This document shows, one piece after another, positions 24,672 through 33,554 of a stretch of DNA of 64,000 nt. Within the stretch, counting starts at the first letter, position 1, and each line of letters starts with the position of its first letter. Under the pieces are notes generated by a model. That model searched no databases and was not told the origin of the DNA. It saw only the letters and a program-made list of their open reading frames with translations. A program made the position numbers and the translations under genes. This DNA comes from JAHFTW01 sp038046785 (GTDB taxonomy: Archaea; Thermoplasmatota; E2; JACPAO01; JAHFTW01), in contig JBBSVM010000004.1 of NCBI GenBank assembly GCA_038046785.1, positions 1 through 64,000 of the forward strand. Reading direction: 5' to 3'.

Positions 24672-25568
24672 GTGTTGAAGCTCGCCACCTTCGCTCCACC
24701 CGGCGCTTCGCCCCGCGTCGGCATCGTGCGCGGCGGCTGGCTCCTCGACGCCCACGCCGCGAACCCTGCGGTGCCGGCGTCGATGCAGGACCTTCTTGCG
24801 AATTGGGACGCGGCGAAGCCGCACCTCGATGGTCTCGCCGAGGCCTGCACAGACAAGTCTGCACTTCACCGTGCGAACGATGTCCGCATTCTCCCCCCGA
24901 CGGAGCCGGGGCGTTACCTCGATTTCTATTCCTTCGAGGGCCATGTCAAGAATGCCCGAGCAAAGCGCGGCCTCGATGTCGTGCCCGAATGGTATCAGAC
25001 GCCGACCTACTACAACGGCAACCCGTACTGCTTCGTCGGCCACGGCGAGCCGGTGCGCTACCCCGCCGGCGAGACGCAGCGCGACTACGAGATGGAGCTC
25101 GCTGTGGTGCTTTCACGGACCTGCCGGAATCTCGATTCGACGGATTGGAAGAGCGCAATCGCCGGCTTCACCATCCTCAACGACTGCTCTGCCCGGGCGC
25201 GGCAGATGCCGTACGCTAAGGTCGGAATGGGTCCAAGCTACGGCAAGGATTTCGGCAAGGCCATCGGTCCGTTCATCGTTACGCCCGAGGAGGTGCCCGA
25301 CCCCGGCCGCATCGAGCTTGCAACGCGCGTCAACGGCGCCGAGTGGAGCCGCGGCAAGATGGGCGAGGCGCGCTACGACTGGGGCGCGATGCTCGCCTTC
25401 GCCACGAAGGACCAGGAGTTGCGACCCGGCGACGTCGTCGGTTCCGGCACCTTCGCGGGCGGCTGCGGCTACGAACTGGACAAATTCCTCCAGCCTGGCG
25501 ACGTGGTGGAGATGGACTTGGCCTACGACGGCAAGGTCTTGATGACGCTGCGCAACCCGGTCGTGTAG
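24672..25568 (+). CDS. Fumarylacetoacetate hydrolase family protein
   Basis: 298 residues from GTG 24672, where the usual VLKLATF opening of the family begins; ATG 24630 gives 14 extra unconserved residues. Metal ligands and core are visible in YLDFYSFEGHVKNAR, YEMELAVVLSR, GFTILNDCSARARQ and DLGTGK-like KDFGKAIGPFI. It probably cleaves fumarylacetoacetate to fumarate and acetoacetate, the last step of homogentisate breakdown. That is inferred from neighbours, because the superfamily has many substrates. Confidence 0.85.
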   Translation: MLKLATFAPPGASPRVGIVRGGWLLDAHAANPAVPASMQDLLANWDAAKPHLDGLAEACTDKSALHRANDVRILPPTEPGRYLDFYSFEGHVKNARAKRGLDVVPEWYQTPTYYNGNPYCFVGHGEPVRYPAGETQRDYEMELAVVLSRTCRNLDSTDWKSAIAGFTILNDCSARARQMPYAKVGMGPSYGKDFGKAIGPFIVTPEEVPDPGRIELATRVNGAEWSRGKMGEARYDWGAMLAFATKDQELRPGDVVGSGTFAGGCGYELDKFLQPGDVVEMDLAYDGKVLMTLRNPVV

Positions 25569-25570
25569 CC

Positions 25571-26140
25571 ATGCCCCTCGACATCCCCCGCGACGCCATC
25601 TTGCTGCCCATCGACATCCAGAAAGCGTTCGACAACCCGAGCCTCGGCCGCCGCAACAACCCGCAACTGGAAGCGAACGTGCGCGACCTGTTTGCCGTGT
25701 GGCGCGCCGCGGGTCGGCCCATCGTCCACATCCGGCACGTGAACCCCACGTCGGGCATGGGGTTCGACAAAGCGCCCGGGACAGACTTCAAGGAGGAGGC
25801 GCGCCCCAAGGTTGGCGAGCAGGTTCTCACGAAATCGGTGCACAGCGCCTTCATCGGCACCGGTCTCGAGCAGTCGCTGGAGGCATGGAAGAGCCGCACG
25901 CTGGTCCTGTTTGGCATCCAGACCAACTACTGTGTCGCCTCGACGGCGCGCATGGCGGGAAACCTGGGCTACAAGGTCATCGTCGTCGGGGACGCCTGCG
26001 CCACATTGCCCCAGCCGATGCTCGACGGCTCCACCGCCAAGCCGGAATTGGCGCACGACCTCGCCCTCGCCGAACTGCACGGCGAGTTCGGCACGGTCGT
26101 GAAGACCGCAGAGGTCGTCGCGGCCGTGGCACCCAAATAG
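25571..26140 (+). CDS. Isochorismatase-like cysteine hydrolase
   Basis: 189 residues from ATG 25571, two bases after the fumarylacetoacetase-like stop. The triad positions are Asp in LPIDIQKAF, Lys in VLTKSVHSAF and Cys in FGIQTNYCVAST. The family cleaves amides or vinyl ethers. It sits where a maleylacetoacetate isomerase might be expected, but it does not resemble one. Its role in the pathway is unknown. Confidence 0.85.
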   Translation: MPLDIPRDAILLPIDIQKAFDNPSLGRRNNPQLEANVRDLFAVWRAAGRPIVHIRHVNPTSGMGFDKAPGTDFKEEARPKVGEQVLTKSVHSAFIGTGLEQSLEAWKSRTLVLFGIQTNYCVASTARMAGNLGYKVIVVGDACATLPQPMLDGSTAKPELAHDLALAELHGEFGTVVKTAEVVAAVAPK

Positions 26141-26163
26141 CCCCACCCGGCTGCACCGGCAAC

Positions 26164-27396
26164 ATGCTCGACTACCACAAGCTCGGCCGCCTCCCCGCCA
26201 AGCACCACATCCAGTTCAAGCGCAGCAAGGGCGACATGACGGATGGTTGCCCGGTCTATTACGAGCATTGCATCACGCGCAAAGGGTTCGACGGCGCCTA
26301 CTCCATCGCCTACCGCAAGAACAATCCCGCCCGCGAGCTGGACGCCAAGCCCGCCAAACTTGCCTCCACGTTCGAAGTCGCAGATGCCGGCCCGGTGCGC
26401 CGCCACCACCTGCGCAGCCCGGGCGTTGCCGGCAAGGGAACGCTCTGGGAGTCGCTGCGACTGCTGATGGGCAACGACGACGTTCGCATCGGCACCAGCG
26501 CGCCGACCATCCTCGACTCCGGTCTCGTCCAGGACGGCGACGCCGACCTGCTCTTGTTCTTCCACGAAGGCTCCGCACGCCTCGACTCGGAGTTCGGCTC
26601 GCTCGATGTCCGCCGCCATGACTACCTCTTCATCCCGCGCGGCCTGATTCACCGCCTGGTTTTCGATGCGAAGGGCGCCAAACCGCATGTGATGTGGATG
26701 GAGTGCCGGAGTGGTCTTGAGATCCCGAGCAATTTCCGCCACGCCAACGGGCAGTTCGCCATGGATGCGCCCTATTCCCACCGCGACTTCCGCCGCCCGA
26801 CGACGCTGTCGAAGCCGACCCCGGGCGACGGCCATGCTCAGGGCAAGGTCAAACTCCTGCACAAACGCAACGACGCCTACTCCTGGCGCACGCTGCCGCA
26901 CCACCCCTTCGACGTCGTCGGATGGGACGGCACCAACTACCCGTTCGCGTTCAACGTGCACGACTACCAGCCCAAGACCGGCCTCGTCCACCTCCCGCCG
27001 CCCATCCACACCACCTTCCTCGGCGGCAAGGGGTCGTTCGTCGTCTGCTCCTTCGTTCCGCGCAAGTTGGACTACCACCCAGAATCCATTCCGTGTCCTT
27101 ACCCGCACTCCTCGGTTGAGTGCGACGAGATGCTCTGGTACGTTGAGGGCAACTTCGCAAGCCGCACCGGCGTCGGCGCCGCCTCGCTTTCGCTTCACCC
27201 CGCCGGCATTCCGCACGCTCCGCAGCCGGGCCGCTACGAGGCAAGCTTCGGCCACGACCGCAGCGATGAGCTGGCCGTGATGGTGGACACGTTCAAACCG
27301 CTGCGTCTCACCAAGTGGGCACTCGGCTGCGACGACCCGGAGTACCACAAATCCTGGATGGGCAAGTCGGGTGCGAAAGGCAACTACGTTGACTGA
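26164..27396 (+). CDS. hmgA: Homogentisate 1,2-dioxygenase
   Basis: 410 residues from ATG 26164, 23 bases after the isochorismatase-like stop. It is a cupin enzyme that opens homogentisate to maleylacetoacetate. The N-terminal YHKLGRLPAKHHIQF and the C-terminal core are typical. Iron ligands are likely the Glu of VECDEMLWY and the His residues of LSLHPAGIPHAPQPGRYE. Length is close to the microbial family. With HPPD it shows that Tyr can be taken to maleylacetoacetate. Confidence 0.93.
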   Translation: MLDYHKLGRLPAKHHIQFKRSKGDMTDGCPVYYEHCITRKGFDGAYSIAYRKNNPARELDAKPAKLASTFEVADAGPVRRHHLRSPGVAGKGTLWESLRLLMGNDDVRIGTSAPTILDSGLVQDGDADLLLFFHEGSARLDSEFGSLDVRRHDYLFIPRGLIHRLVFDAKGAKPHVMWMECRSGLEIPSNFRHANGQFAMDAPYSHRDFRRPTTLSKPTPGDGHAQGKVKLLHKRNDAYSWRTLPHHPFDVVGWDGTNYPFAFNVHDYQPKTGLVHLPPPIHTTFLGGKGSFVVCSFVPRKLDYHPESIPCPYPHSSVECDEMLWYVEGNFASRTGVGAASLSLHPAGIPHAPQPGRYEASFGHDRSDELAVMVDTFKPLRLTKWALGCDDPEYHKSWMGKSGAKGNYVD

Positions 27397-27535
27397 CGGG
27401 CAGGTCAGGGAAATCCGGGGAGTTGAGGGATTCCAGGATTTTGCGATTGCTTCGTGGGTCGACGGCTCAAACCAATCCGGGGGTTCCGCACTCCCGAAAA
27501 TCCCTGGGTTTCCCCTTGCCCCTTCTTCCCGTCAG

Positions 27536-27542
27536 CCTTTAA
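27536..27542 (+). promoter_or_regulatory. TATA box CCTTTAA
   Basis: It lies 26-32 bases before ATG 27568. The gap 27397-27567 otherwise has only weak inverted repeats of GGGATTCC and GGGAAATCC type. Confidence 0.55.
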
Positions 27543-27567
27543 CGCAGGGCTTGGCGTGGAATCACCG

Positions 27568-28230
27568 ATGAGTGAGGAGTCCACCCCGCCCCCGGCCGCG
27601 GCAACCCCGGCCCCGACCCGCAAGACCGGTCTCTGGGAAGGCAGCTACGACCGCATCGTCGCCCCGGTGCGTCGCTGGCTCAAAGCGGACGACTCCGACC
27701 AGATCGGGTTCCTGTTCCGTCGCACAAAGGTGAAGCGCGAGAAGCACAAGCAGATGCGCCTTCTCTTCGTGGACGTCGCGAACGCCAACCGCAGCCAGAT
27801 GGCGCAGGTGTACGGTCTCATCGCCGGATTCCACGCCGAATCGGCCGGCACGTTCCCGGCGCTGCGCATTCCACAGGAGACCCTGCACGTCATGAAGGAA
27901 CAGGGGCTCGACCTCGATGGGTTCCGGCCCAAGCCGCTCGACGTGCGCCGCCTCGGCGCCTTCGACCGTGTCATCGTCTTCAGCAACGCCCTGCCGCGCC
28001 ACCTCGCCGCCGGCACCGTCGTGGAACACTGGAACACCGTGGACCCGCAAGGTCTCACCGTCGAGGCGTTCCGCGACGCGCGCCGCGACATCGAACGGCG
28101 CATCCGGGTCTTGGCACGCGCGCACGGCGTGCGCCCGGTGGAGCAAGGCGATGTGGCGCCTGCGCCGTTCGACCCGGCCACCGAGTCGGGCGAAACGGTG
28201 TCGGACACCAACGGTCCCGCTCTGGCATAG
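27568..28230 (+). CDS. Low-MW phosphatase-fold protein lacking the catalytic Cys
   Basis: 220 residues. After a Pro/Ala-rich N-terminus and a basic segment, LLFVDVANANRSQMAQ aligns with the P-loop VLFVCVGNSARSQMAE of the arsenate reductase encoded 1.5 kb downstream. The nucleophilic Cys is Asp, while the Arg-Ser remain. FRPKPLDV and FDRVIVFSN also match the fold. It is therefore unlikely to be an active phosphatase or arsenate reductase and may bind an anion or act as a regulator. The C-terminal 30 residues are disordered. Confidence 0.72.
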   Translation: MSEESTPPPAAATPAPTRKTGLWEGSYDRIVAPVRRWLKADDSDQIGFLFRRTKVKREKHKQMRLLFVDVANANRSQMAQVYGLIAGFHAESAGTFPALRIPQETLHVMKEQGLDLDGFRPKPLDVRRLGAFDRVIVFSNALPRHLAAGTVVEHWNTVDPQGLTVEAFRDARRDIERRIRVLARAHGVRPVEQGDVAPAPFDPATESGETVSDTNGPALA

Positions 28231-28355
28231 CGCCGGGCCGGACACTGCATCGTCCGCCTCGCGATTCCGACGTTTGAGCGACCCCGAGCGCGCGCACGGT
28301 TCAACGCAGCCTTGGCCGCTTTTGTCCAATCTCTCGAATCTCAAGAGTCAAACCG

Positions 28356-28363
28356 GAAATAGG
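28356..28363 (+). promoter_or_regulatory. TATA box GAAATAGG
   Basis: It lies 20-27 bases before GTG 28383, supporting that start for the aquaporin. Confidence 0.5.
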
Positions 28364-28382
28364 CGACGGGGGTGGCCTGAGC

Positions 28383-29090
28383 GTGGTTGCAGGGGAAGGC
28401 GGGAAGCCATCGGAGCAGGCTCGCGCCGGCGGGATGCGTGCGTTCTTTGCGGAGATGGCTGGAACCTTTGTCCTTGTTGCCGCAAGCTGTGCCGCCGCAA
28501 CTCTTGGCGGCTGGCCAGGCACGCCCATCGCCATCGGAGCCGTCGTCGCACTTCTCATCCTTGCCTTCGGACGCCTGTCCGGGGCGCATTTCAACCCGGC
28601 TGTCACCTTGGCCATTGCCGCATCTGGCGCCATGCCTGCCCGCCGCGCGCTCCTCTATGTCGCAGCACAGCTGATCGCCGCCCTCGCCGCGGCCGCCCTG
28701 GTGCAGAACGTCGCGGGCCCCGGCATCGGCTTGGTCGAACCGGGAGCTCCGCCCACACTTGCCTGGGCCGCCGACACCATTGGCTCCTTCGCGATGGTCT
28801 TCGTCATCCTTGCCGTCGTGGCGGGTCGCATCCCGGGGCGCTGGGGCGCCCTCGCCATCGGGCTTGCCGTGGCGGCCGCGCTCTGGCTCACGATTCCTCT
28901 CAGCGGCGGCTCCCTCAACCCCGCCCGCGCTCTTGCTCCCGCGCTCCTTGCTGGCCGTCTTGACGCCGTCGCCGTCACGGTCGGCGGCCCGCTTTGCGGT
29001 GCGCTCCTTGCCGTCGTGGCGCACCGCGCGACGGAGCCGGCTCGCCTCAGCCGGGTCAAGGAGCTCCTCGACCGCGAGGCGATGGCGTGA
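28383..29090 (+). CDS. Aquaporin/MIP channel (AqpS-like)
   Basis: 235 residues from GTG 28383; ATG 28434 would remove a 17-residue hydrophilic lead. Six membrane helices, with the two half-helix signatures SGAHFNPAVT and GGSLNPARA. Directly coupled to arsC by a GTGA overlap. In some bacteria an aquaglyceroporin (AqpS) replaces the arsenite pump, and arsenite made by ArsC leaves through the channel. The pairing here suggests the same downhill arsenic detoxification. Confidence 0.87.
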   Translation: MVAGEGGKPSEQARAGGMRAFFAEMAGTFVLVAASCAAATLGGWPGTPIAIGAVVALLILAFGRLSGAHFNPAVTLAIAASGAMPARRALLYVAAQLIAALAAAALVQNVAGPGIGLVEPGAPPTLAWAADTIGSFAMVFVILAVVAGRIPGRWGALAIGLAVAAALWLTIPLSGGSLNPARALAPALLAGRLDAVAVTVGGPLCGALLAVVAHRATEPARLSRVKELLDREAMA

Positions 29091-29461
29091 AGGTCCTTTT
29101 CGTCTGCGTCGGCAACTCGGCGCGCAGCCAGATGGCGGAAGCGATTGCGCGTCACCACGGCCTCGTCACCGCCTCGTCTGGCACCGAACCGGCCGGCCGC
29201 GTTCACCCGTTGGCGCTGCAGGTTCTCGGCGAACGGGGCATCTCCACGGCAGGACTGCGGCCCAAGCTGCTGGACTGGACGACGCTCGCGAGCTTCGACC
29301 GCACCATCACGATGGGCTGCGGCGTCGCAGAGTCCTGCCCAAGCCTTCGCACCGACGAGGATTGGGAACTGGACGACCCGGCAAGCATGGGGCTCGCAGA
29401 GTTTCGGGCGATGGCGGATGAGATTGAGCGGCGCGTCGTCCTACTCAAGAAGTCGGCGTAG
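29087..29461 (+). CDS. arsC: Arsenate reductase, low-MW phosphatase type
   Basis: 124 residues from GTG 29087, overlapping the aquaporin stop. The P-loop VCVGNSARSQ holds the catalytic Cys and Arg. A second Cys pair in MGCGVAESCPSL supports thioredoxin-coupled arsenate reduction rather than Tyr phosphatase activity. The tail WELDDPASMGLAEFRAMADEIERRV is typical. It overlaps the convergent DUF255 gene by 21 bases. Confidence 0.9.
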   Translation: MKVLFVCVGNSARSQMAEAIARHHGLVTASSGTEPAGRVHPLALQVLGERGISTAGLRPKLLDWTTLASFDRTITMGCGVAESCPSLRTDEDWELDDPASMGLAEFRAMADEIERRVVLLKKSA

Positions 29462-31513
29462 CACGGTCGCATCCGTCGTCGGCGCTTTGCAAGACTGGCC
29501 TTCGCAGAGATACGCTGCCGCCTTGCCCGCGAGCGGCTTGTGTTCGCTCGTCCAAGGCGCCATTTTGGCGGTGGCGGCATCGGCGCGAAGCAGCACCATG
29601 CGCGGTCGGTATCCTTCTTGGCCTAGTGCCAACAGGGCGTCGGCGGCGGATCCCGAACCGGCCACCACGAGTTCCCGCGTTGGGCCAAGCGCCAGGTCGA
29701 GCGCCATCAGAAGAGTGGGGAAGCCATGCGGGAAGGCGCGCGCCTGTTCGCCGTGTGCGGCGAGGGCGCGGTCCGCTGCGTCGCGCCAGGTCGTGTCGCC
29801 GGTCAGCAGGGCAAGCCGGTGCAGGCACCAAGAGGCCGTCGCGTTGCCGCTTGGGAGAGCGCCGTCGCCGGCATCCCGTTTGCGGGCGCCAAGCGCTTCC
29901 CCGTCGTGCGGCGTCGTCCACCAGCCGCCGCCCGGGTGCGCGAAATGGGTCTCCATCTGCGTCGCCACCTCGACCGCTCGCTCCAACCAGGTGCCGTCCA
30001 GCGTCGCTTGATGCAGCTCCAGGAGCGCCCAGAGCAGGTAGGCGTGGTCGTCGAGGAACGCATGGTCGTCCACCTTGCCGTGGTGGAAACGATGGCGCAG
30101 ACGACCGTCGGGGCGGCGCATGGTCTTGCCCAGGAAGGTCGCAGCACGCTGGGCCGCGTCGATGTAGCGCGGCTCGCGAAGGGCGACACCAGCCTTGGCG
30201 AAAGCGGCGATGGCGAGCCCATTCCAATCGGTCAGCACTTTGTCGTCGAGCAGCGGGTGGACGCGCCGGTCACGCACCGCAAGGAGTTTGGCGCGCAACG
30301 GCGCCGCCCACGCTTCGTCACGGTCGGAGAGGGGACCCGAGAGGTGGAGGATGTTGGCCCCGTTCTTGCGGCGGGTCGCCTCGTCGTGGAAATTGCCCTC
30401 TTTCTGGACGCCGTAGAGGGCAGCGAATCGGGTCGCGTCCTTGCCCAGGATGGTGGCCAGCTCCGCATGGCTCCACACCGTGTACTTGCCCTCTTCGTCC
30501 TCGGCGTCGGCATCCTCTGCGCAGCGGTATCCTCCTGCCGGGTCGGCGAGGTCGCGCAGCACGTAGTCGAGCGTGCTGCGGGCGACTGCGGCAAAACGTG
30601 GCTCGCCGGTCGCTTGGAACGCCTCGGTGTAGGCCATCGCAAGCATCGCCTGGTCGTAGAGCATTTTCTCGAAGTGGGGCAGAAGCCATTCCCGGTCGGT
30701 GCTGTAGCGGTGGAATCCACCGCCAACGTGGTCGTGCACGCCGCCGTCGGCCATGGCATGCAGCGTCCGGCTCACCATGGCGAGCGTCTTGCGGTCGTTC
30801 GTCCGATGCTGGGCGCGCAGGAGGAAGAGGATGTTGTGCGGGGAGGGGAACTTGGGGGCGCCGCCGAAGCCGCCATGCTTGGCGTCGAAACGCTTGGAGA
30901 ATGCCTCGACCGCTTCGGAGAGAACGGGTGCCTCGAGGTCGGCCGTCGCCGCGGAGGAGGCAGCGACCTCTTCGTCGCCGTGGTTGTGTGCCTCGCCCCG
31001 AAGGTGCTGCAGGATGTGCTCGGCCTGCGCTTCCAGTTCCGCCCGCTTGCCCTGCCACGCTTCGGTGATGCGCGGCACAAGCTCCATCATGCCGATGCGG
31101 CCGTGTCTGGACTCCTTGGGAAAGTAGGTGCCGGCGAAGAAGGCGCGCTTCTTGTGGTCGAGGATGGCGGTGAGCGGCCAGCCGCCGTGGCCGGTCATCT
31201 GCATGGCGACCGCCATGTAGGTCTCGTCAATGTCGGGGCGCTCTTCGCGATCCACCTTGACCGACACGAACGCTTCGTTCATCCTTTGGGCGACCGCGTC
31301 GTCCTCGAACGACTCGTGCGCCATGACGTGGCACCAGTGGCAGGTCGCGTAGCCGATGGAGAGAAACACCGGGACGTCGCGGCGGCGCGCCTCCGCGAAC
31401 GCGGCCTCGCCCCAGGGCCACCAATCAACCGGATTGTGGGCGTGCTGGCGCAGGTAGGGGCTCGGCTCCGACGCGAGCCGGTTCGCCTTTCCGGATGCAT
31501 TCGATGCGGCCAT
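29441..31513 (-). CDS. YyaL/SPATA20-like protein: thioredoxin domain plus six-hairpin domain
   Basis: 690 residues, full length for the family. The N-terminal DUF255 thioredoxin-like domain starts LxxExSPYLRQHAHNPVDWWPW and has the active-site CHWCHVM. A six-hairpin glycosidase-like domain follows, with KFPSP, GGGFHRYSTDREWLLPHFEKMLYDQA and DWNGLAI motifs. The biochemical function is unknown. A role in protein or small-molecule redox has been proposed for the family. Confidence 0.9.
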   Translation of the reverse strand: MAASNASGKANRLASEPSPYLRQHAHNPVDWWPWGEAAFAEARRRDVPVFLSIGYATCHWCHVMAHESFEDDAVAQRMNEAFVSVKVDREERPDIDETYMAVAMQMTGHGGWPLTAILDHKKRAFFAGTYFPKESRHGRIGMMELVPRITEAWQGKRAELEAQAEHILQHLRGEAHNHGDEEVAASSAATADLEAPVLSEAVEAFSKRFDAKHGGFGGAPKFPSPHNILFLLRAQHRTNDRKTLAMVSRTLHAMADGGVHDHVGGGFHRYSTDREWLLPHFEKMLYDQAMLAMAYTEAFQATGEPRFAAVARSTLDYVLRDLADPAGGYRCAEDADAEDEEGKYTVWSHAELATILGKDATRFAALYGVQKEGNFHDEATRRKNGANILHLSGPLSDRDEAWAAPLRAKLLAVRDRRVHPLLDDKVLTDWNGLAIAAFAKAGVALREPRYIDAAQRAATFLGKTMRRPDGRLRHRFHHGKVDDHAFLDDHAYLLWALLELHQATLDGTWLERAVEVATQMETHFAHPGGGWWTTPHDGEALGARKRDAGDGALPSGNATASWCLHRLALLTGDTTWRDAADRALAAHGEQARAFPHGFPTLLMALDLALGPTRELVVAGSGSAADALLALGQEGYRPRMVLLRADAATAKMAPWTSEHKPLAGKAAAYLCEGQSCKAPTTDATVLRRLLE

Positions 31514-31596
31514 GCCAAAGCCACCAACGGCGTGGTTATGGCCGTTGGCAAGCGGGTAGCGGTGCGGCTTTGAACAAGGTCGTCCAATGCAGGACC

Positions 31597-31881
31597 GTGA
31601 GCCACCCGCACAACCTGCACGAACTTCAGGAAGGCATCGGGCAGACCGGCAAGTTCGGCGAAGTGTTCGTCGGCCTCGGTTCCCTCATCGCCATCCTCGG
31701 CGCGACGCTCTTCATCCTGGGCGAGATGGGCTTCTTCACCGACGGCTTCAGCCCCGACAAGGGCAACTCGGATGCCATCCAGGTCGGCTTCCTCTTCCTC
31801 TTCGAAGGCATCGGCTTCATCGTTTTCGGCATCATGATCATCGCCGCCGGATGGGGCCGCCACCACGGCGAGATGACCTAA
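31597..31881 (+). CDS. Small membrane protein, unknown
   Basis: 94 residues from GTG 31597. Two hydrophobic segments (GSLIAILGATLFILGEMGFF and a segment ending GIMIIAAGWG) are separated by a DKGNSDA loop and end in a His-containing tail. No family recognised. It starts 84 bases from the divergent DUF255 gene. Confidence 0.55.
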   Translation: MSHPHNLHELQEGIGQTGKFGEVFVGLGSLIAILGATLFILGEMGFFTDGFSPDKGNSDAIQVGFLFLFEGIGFIVFGIMIIAAGWGRHHGEMT

Positions 31882-31916
31882 ATCGCGACTTCCTTTCGCG
31901 TCGCGCTCGAAAACTC

Positions 31917-33179
31917 TCAGCCCGTCATCTTGTAACGCAGGAGCGCCACAACGCCGCCGAAGGCGTTCATGAGCATGCCGCCCTCTTCGCTCGCGGCACT
32001 CACGATGTGGACTTCGGAGCCGGCCGCTTCGGCCAAGTCTGAAAGGTCCTCGACGAGATCCTTCTTTTCGACGGTGGTCTGGTTGCCGCCCCAGAGTTTG
32101 GCCTGCGCGGCAACGACCTCATCGAGTTGCAGGCTGGGGACCGTCTTGACGACCGTCTCGCCGCTCTGGCGGTGGGTGAGCGTGAGGCGCACTTTGCGCA
32201 GGTTCTCGGAGATGAGCAGGTGCTCTGTCGCGCCTGCTTCGAGGGCTTTGCGCACCTCGTTTTCTCCGTACGTGCCAAGTCCGCCGTCGGGGCGGGCGGT
32301 CTCGCGCAGGAAACGCTGCATGAGCTTGCGGTCGTCCACCATGGCGATGCCCTGCAGGGCGCCCGCCGCGTTCTCGACCATCTCCTTGAGCCCCTGGTCT
32401 TCATCGGTGTAGCCGGTGTCGAAGTACTGCGCGTGCAGTTTCTTCTGCAGTTCGTGGTGGAGGTAGCCTTCGCGGGCGAAGAAATCCTTCGTCGCTCCGG
32501 GACCGCCAAGCAGGAGCGCCTTCAAATCGGCGTGGAGGAAAATCTCGTTGGCGCGCTCGGCGCAGTGCGTGAACCATTCGTGCGCAGCGATCTCGATGAG
32601 CCGCTCGAACCGTTGCGCCGATTGACCGCCGCGGCCGTGTTTGCTTGGAACCTGGCTCTGGCGGTTGTACACGGGCTGGATCGCTTTGCCGCGCAGGAAG
32701 CCCATCGAGCACTCCTTGCGGTCGAGGATGATGAGGCCGTACACGTCCTCGATGGCGCCCATGTTCTGCAGCGGCTCGAGGTTGAAGCTCGATTCGCAGC
32801 GGTACTGGTAGGTGGCGACCGGGACGGGCGGCTCGATGAAGTGGGCAACGAAGTCGGTCTTGTTGGCGCCGATGTTGATGTTGCCGACGAAGATGGCGAG
32901 GCCGTTGGCGGGCGTCGCTTTGTAATTCTTGAGACGCGCCGCGATGCTGGTGAGCGCCGAGACGACGGCGTCCTGGGTGGACTTGCTCTTGATGTTGGCG
33001 GCCTGGCCAACCTCGTTGCGCACCATGGCGGCAACGTCGGAGAGTTGTCGCGTCGGCGGGACGTAGAGCGTCACCAGCGTTGTGCCCATGCCGCGGTAGG
33101 CGGCGAGCTCCTCCAGCGTCCGCTTGAAGACGTATTTCTGCCGCTCGGTCCACTCGGACTTGGCGGGGGGAGGGGCCAC
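31917..33179 (-). CDS. prf1: Peptide chain release factor aRF1
   Basis: 420 residues from GTG 33179. It recognises all three stop codons and releases the peptide. Domain 1 has NIKS (62-65) and YxCxxxF (126-132), and domain 2 has GGQ (184-186) in HGRGGQSAQRF. Longer frames upstream are ruled out by the ATATTTAG box at 33201-33209, which puts the transcript start at the GTG. It is divergent from rpoL across 90 bases that hold a TATA box for each gene. Confidence 0.95.
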   Translation of the reverse strand: MAPPPAKSEWTERQKYVFKRTLEELAAYRGMGTTLVTLYVPPTRQLSDVAAMVRNEVGQAANIKSKSTQDAVVSALTSIAARLKNYKATPANGLAIFVGNINIGANKTDFVAHFIEPPVPVATYQYRCESSFNLEPLQNMGAIEDVYGLIILDRKECSMGFLRGKAIQPVYNRQSQVPSKHGRGGQSAQRFERLIEIAAHEWFTHCAERANEIFLHADLKALLLGGPGATKDFFAREGYLHHELQKKLHAQYFDTGYTDEDQGLKEMVENAAGALQGIAMVDDRKLMQRFLRETARPDGGLGTYGENEVRKALEAGATEHLLISENLRKVRLTLTHRQSGETVVKTVPSLQLDEVVAAQAKLWGGNQTTVEKKDLVEDLSDLAEAAGSEVHIVSAASEEGGMLMNAFGGVVALLRYKMTG

Positions 33180-33200
33180 GGCGGCGCCGACGGGAGGGGG

Positions 33201-33209
33201 ATATTTAGG
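33201..33209 (-). promoter_or_regulatory. TATA box for aRF1
   Basis: CCTAAATAT on the minus strand, 22-30 bases upstream of GTG 33179. Confidence 0.65.
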
Positions 33210-33238
33210 CCGAACAGGAGACTGCCCCGTCGCACCCG

Positions 33239-33246
33239 TTAAATAT
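33239..33246 (+). promoter_or_regulatory. TATA box for rpoL
   Basis: TTAAATAT, 24-31 bases before ATG 33270, consistent with a leaderless transcript. Confidence 0.65.
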
Positions 33247-33269
33247 GTGCCCCAAGTCGCGCGACATGC

Positions 33270-33554
33270 ATGCGGCTGAACGTCGTCTCCAAGACCGACA
33301 ACGACCTCGAAATCGAGGTCCTGGGCGAGAACGAGACGCTTCTCAACCCCATCAAGCAGGCGCTCCTGGCCGACAAGGACGTCGAGTTCGCCGAGTACAT
33401 CATCGAGCACCCGACGCTCGCCACCCCCAAGATTTTCCTGCGCACGAAGGGCAAGGCGAAGCCCGACGTCGTCCTCAAGCGCACCATCAAGGGCCTTGTT
33501 GCCGAGTTCGACCAGTTCGAGACCCTGTTCGCGGCCGCCCTCAAGAAGAAGTGA
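33270..33554 (+). CDS. rpoL: RNA polymerase subunit L (Rpb11-like)
   Basis: 94 residues. It pairs with subunit D in the polymerase assembly platform. The conserved segment ETLLNPIKQALLADKDVEFAEY followed by HPTLATPKIFLRT is visible and the size is normal. The stop overlaps a GTG in frame with truD (GTGA), so the two are likely cotranslated. Confidence 0.94.
   Translation: MRLNVVSKTDNDLEIEVLGENETLLNPIKQALLADKDVEFAEYIIEHPTLATPKIFLRTKGKAKPDVVLKRTIKGLVAEFDQFETLFAAALKKK

Noticed and set aside
25969..27348. 459-codon frame antisense to homogentisate dioxygenase
   Set aside because: Antisense shadow with no recognisable domain; the plus-strand enzyme is certain.
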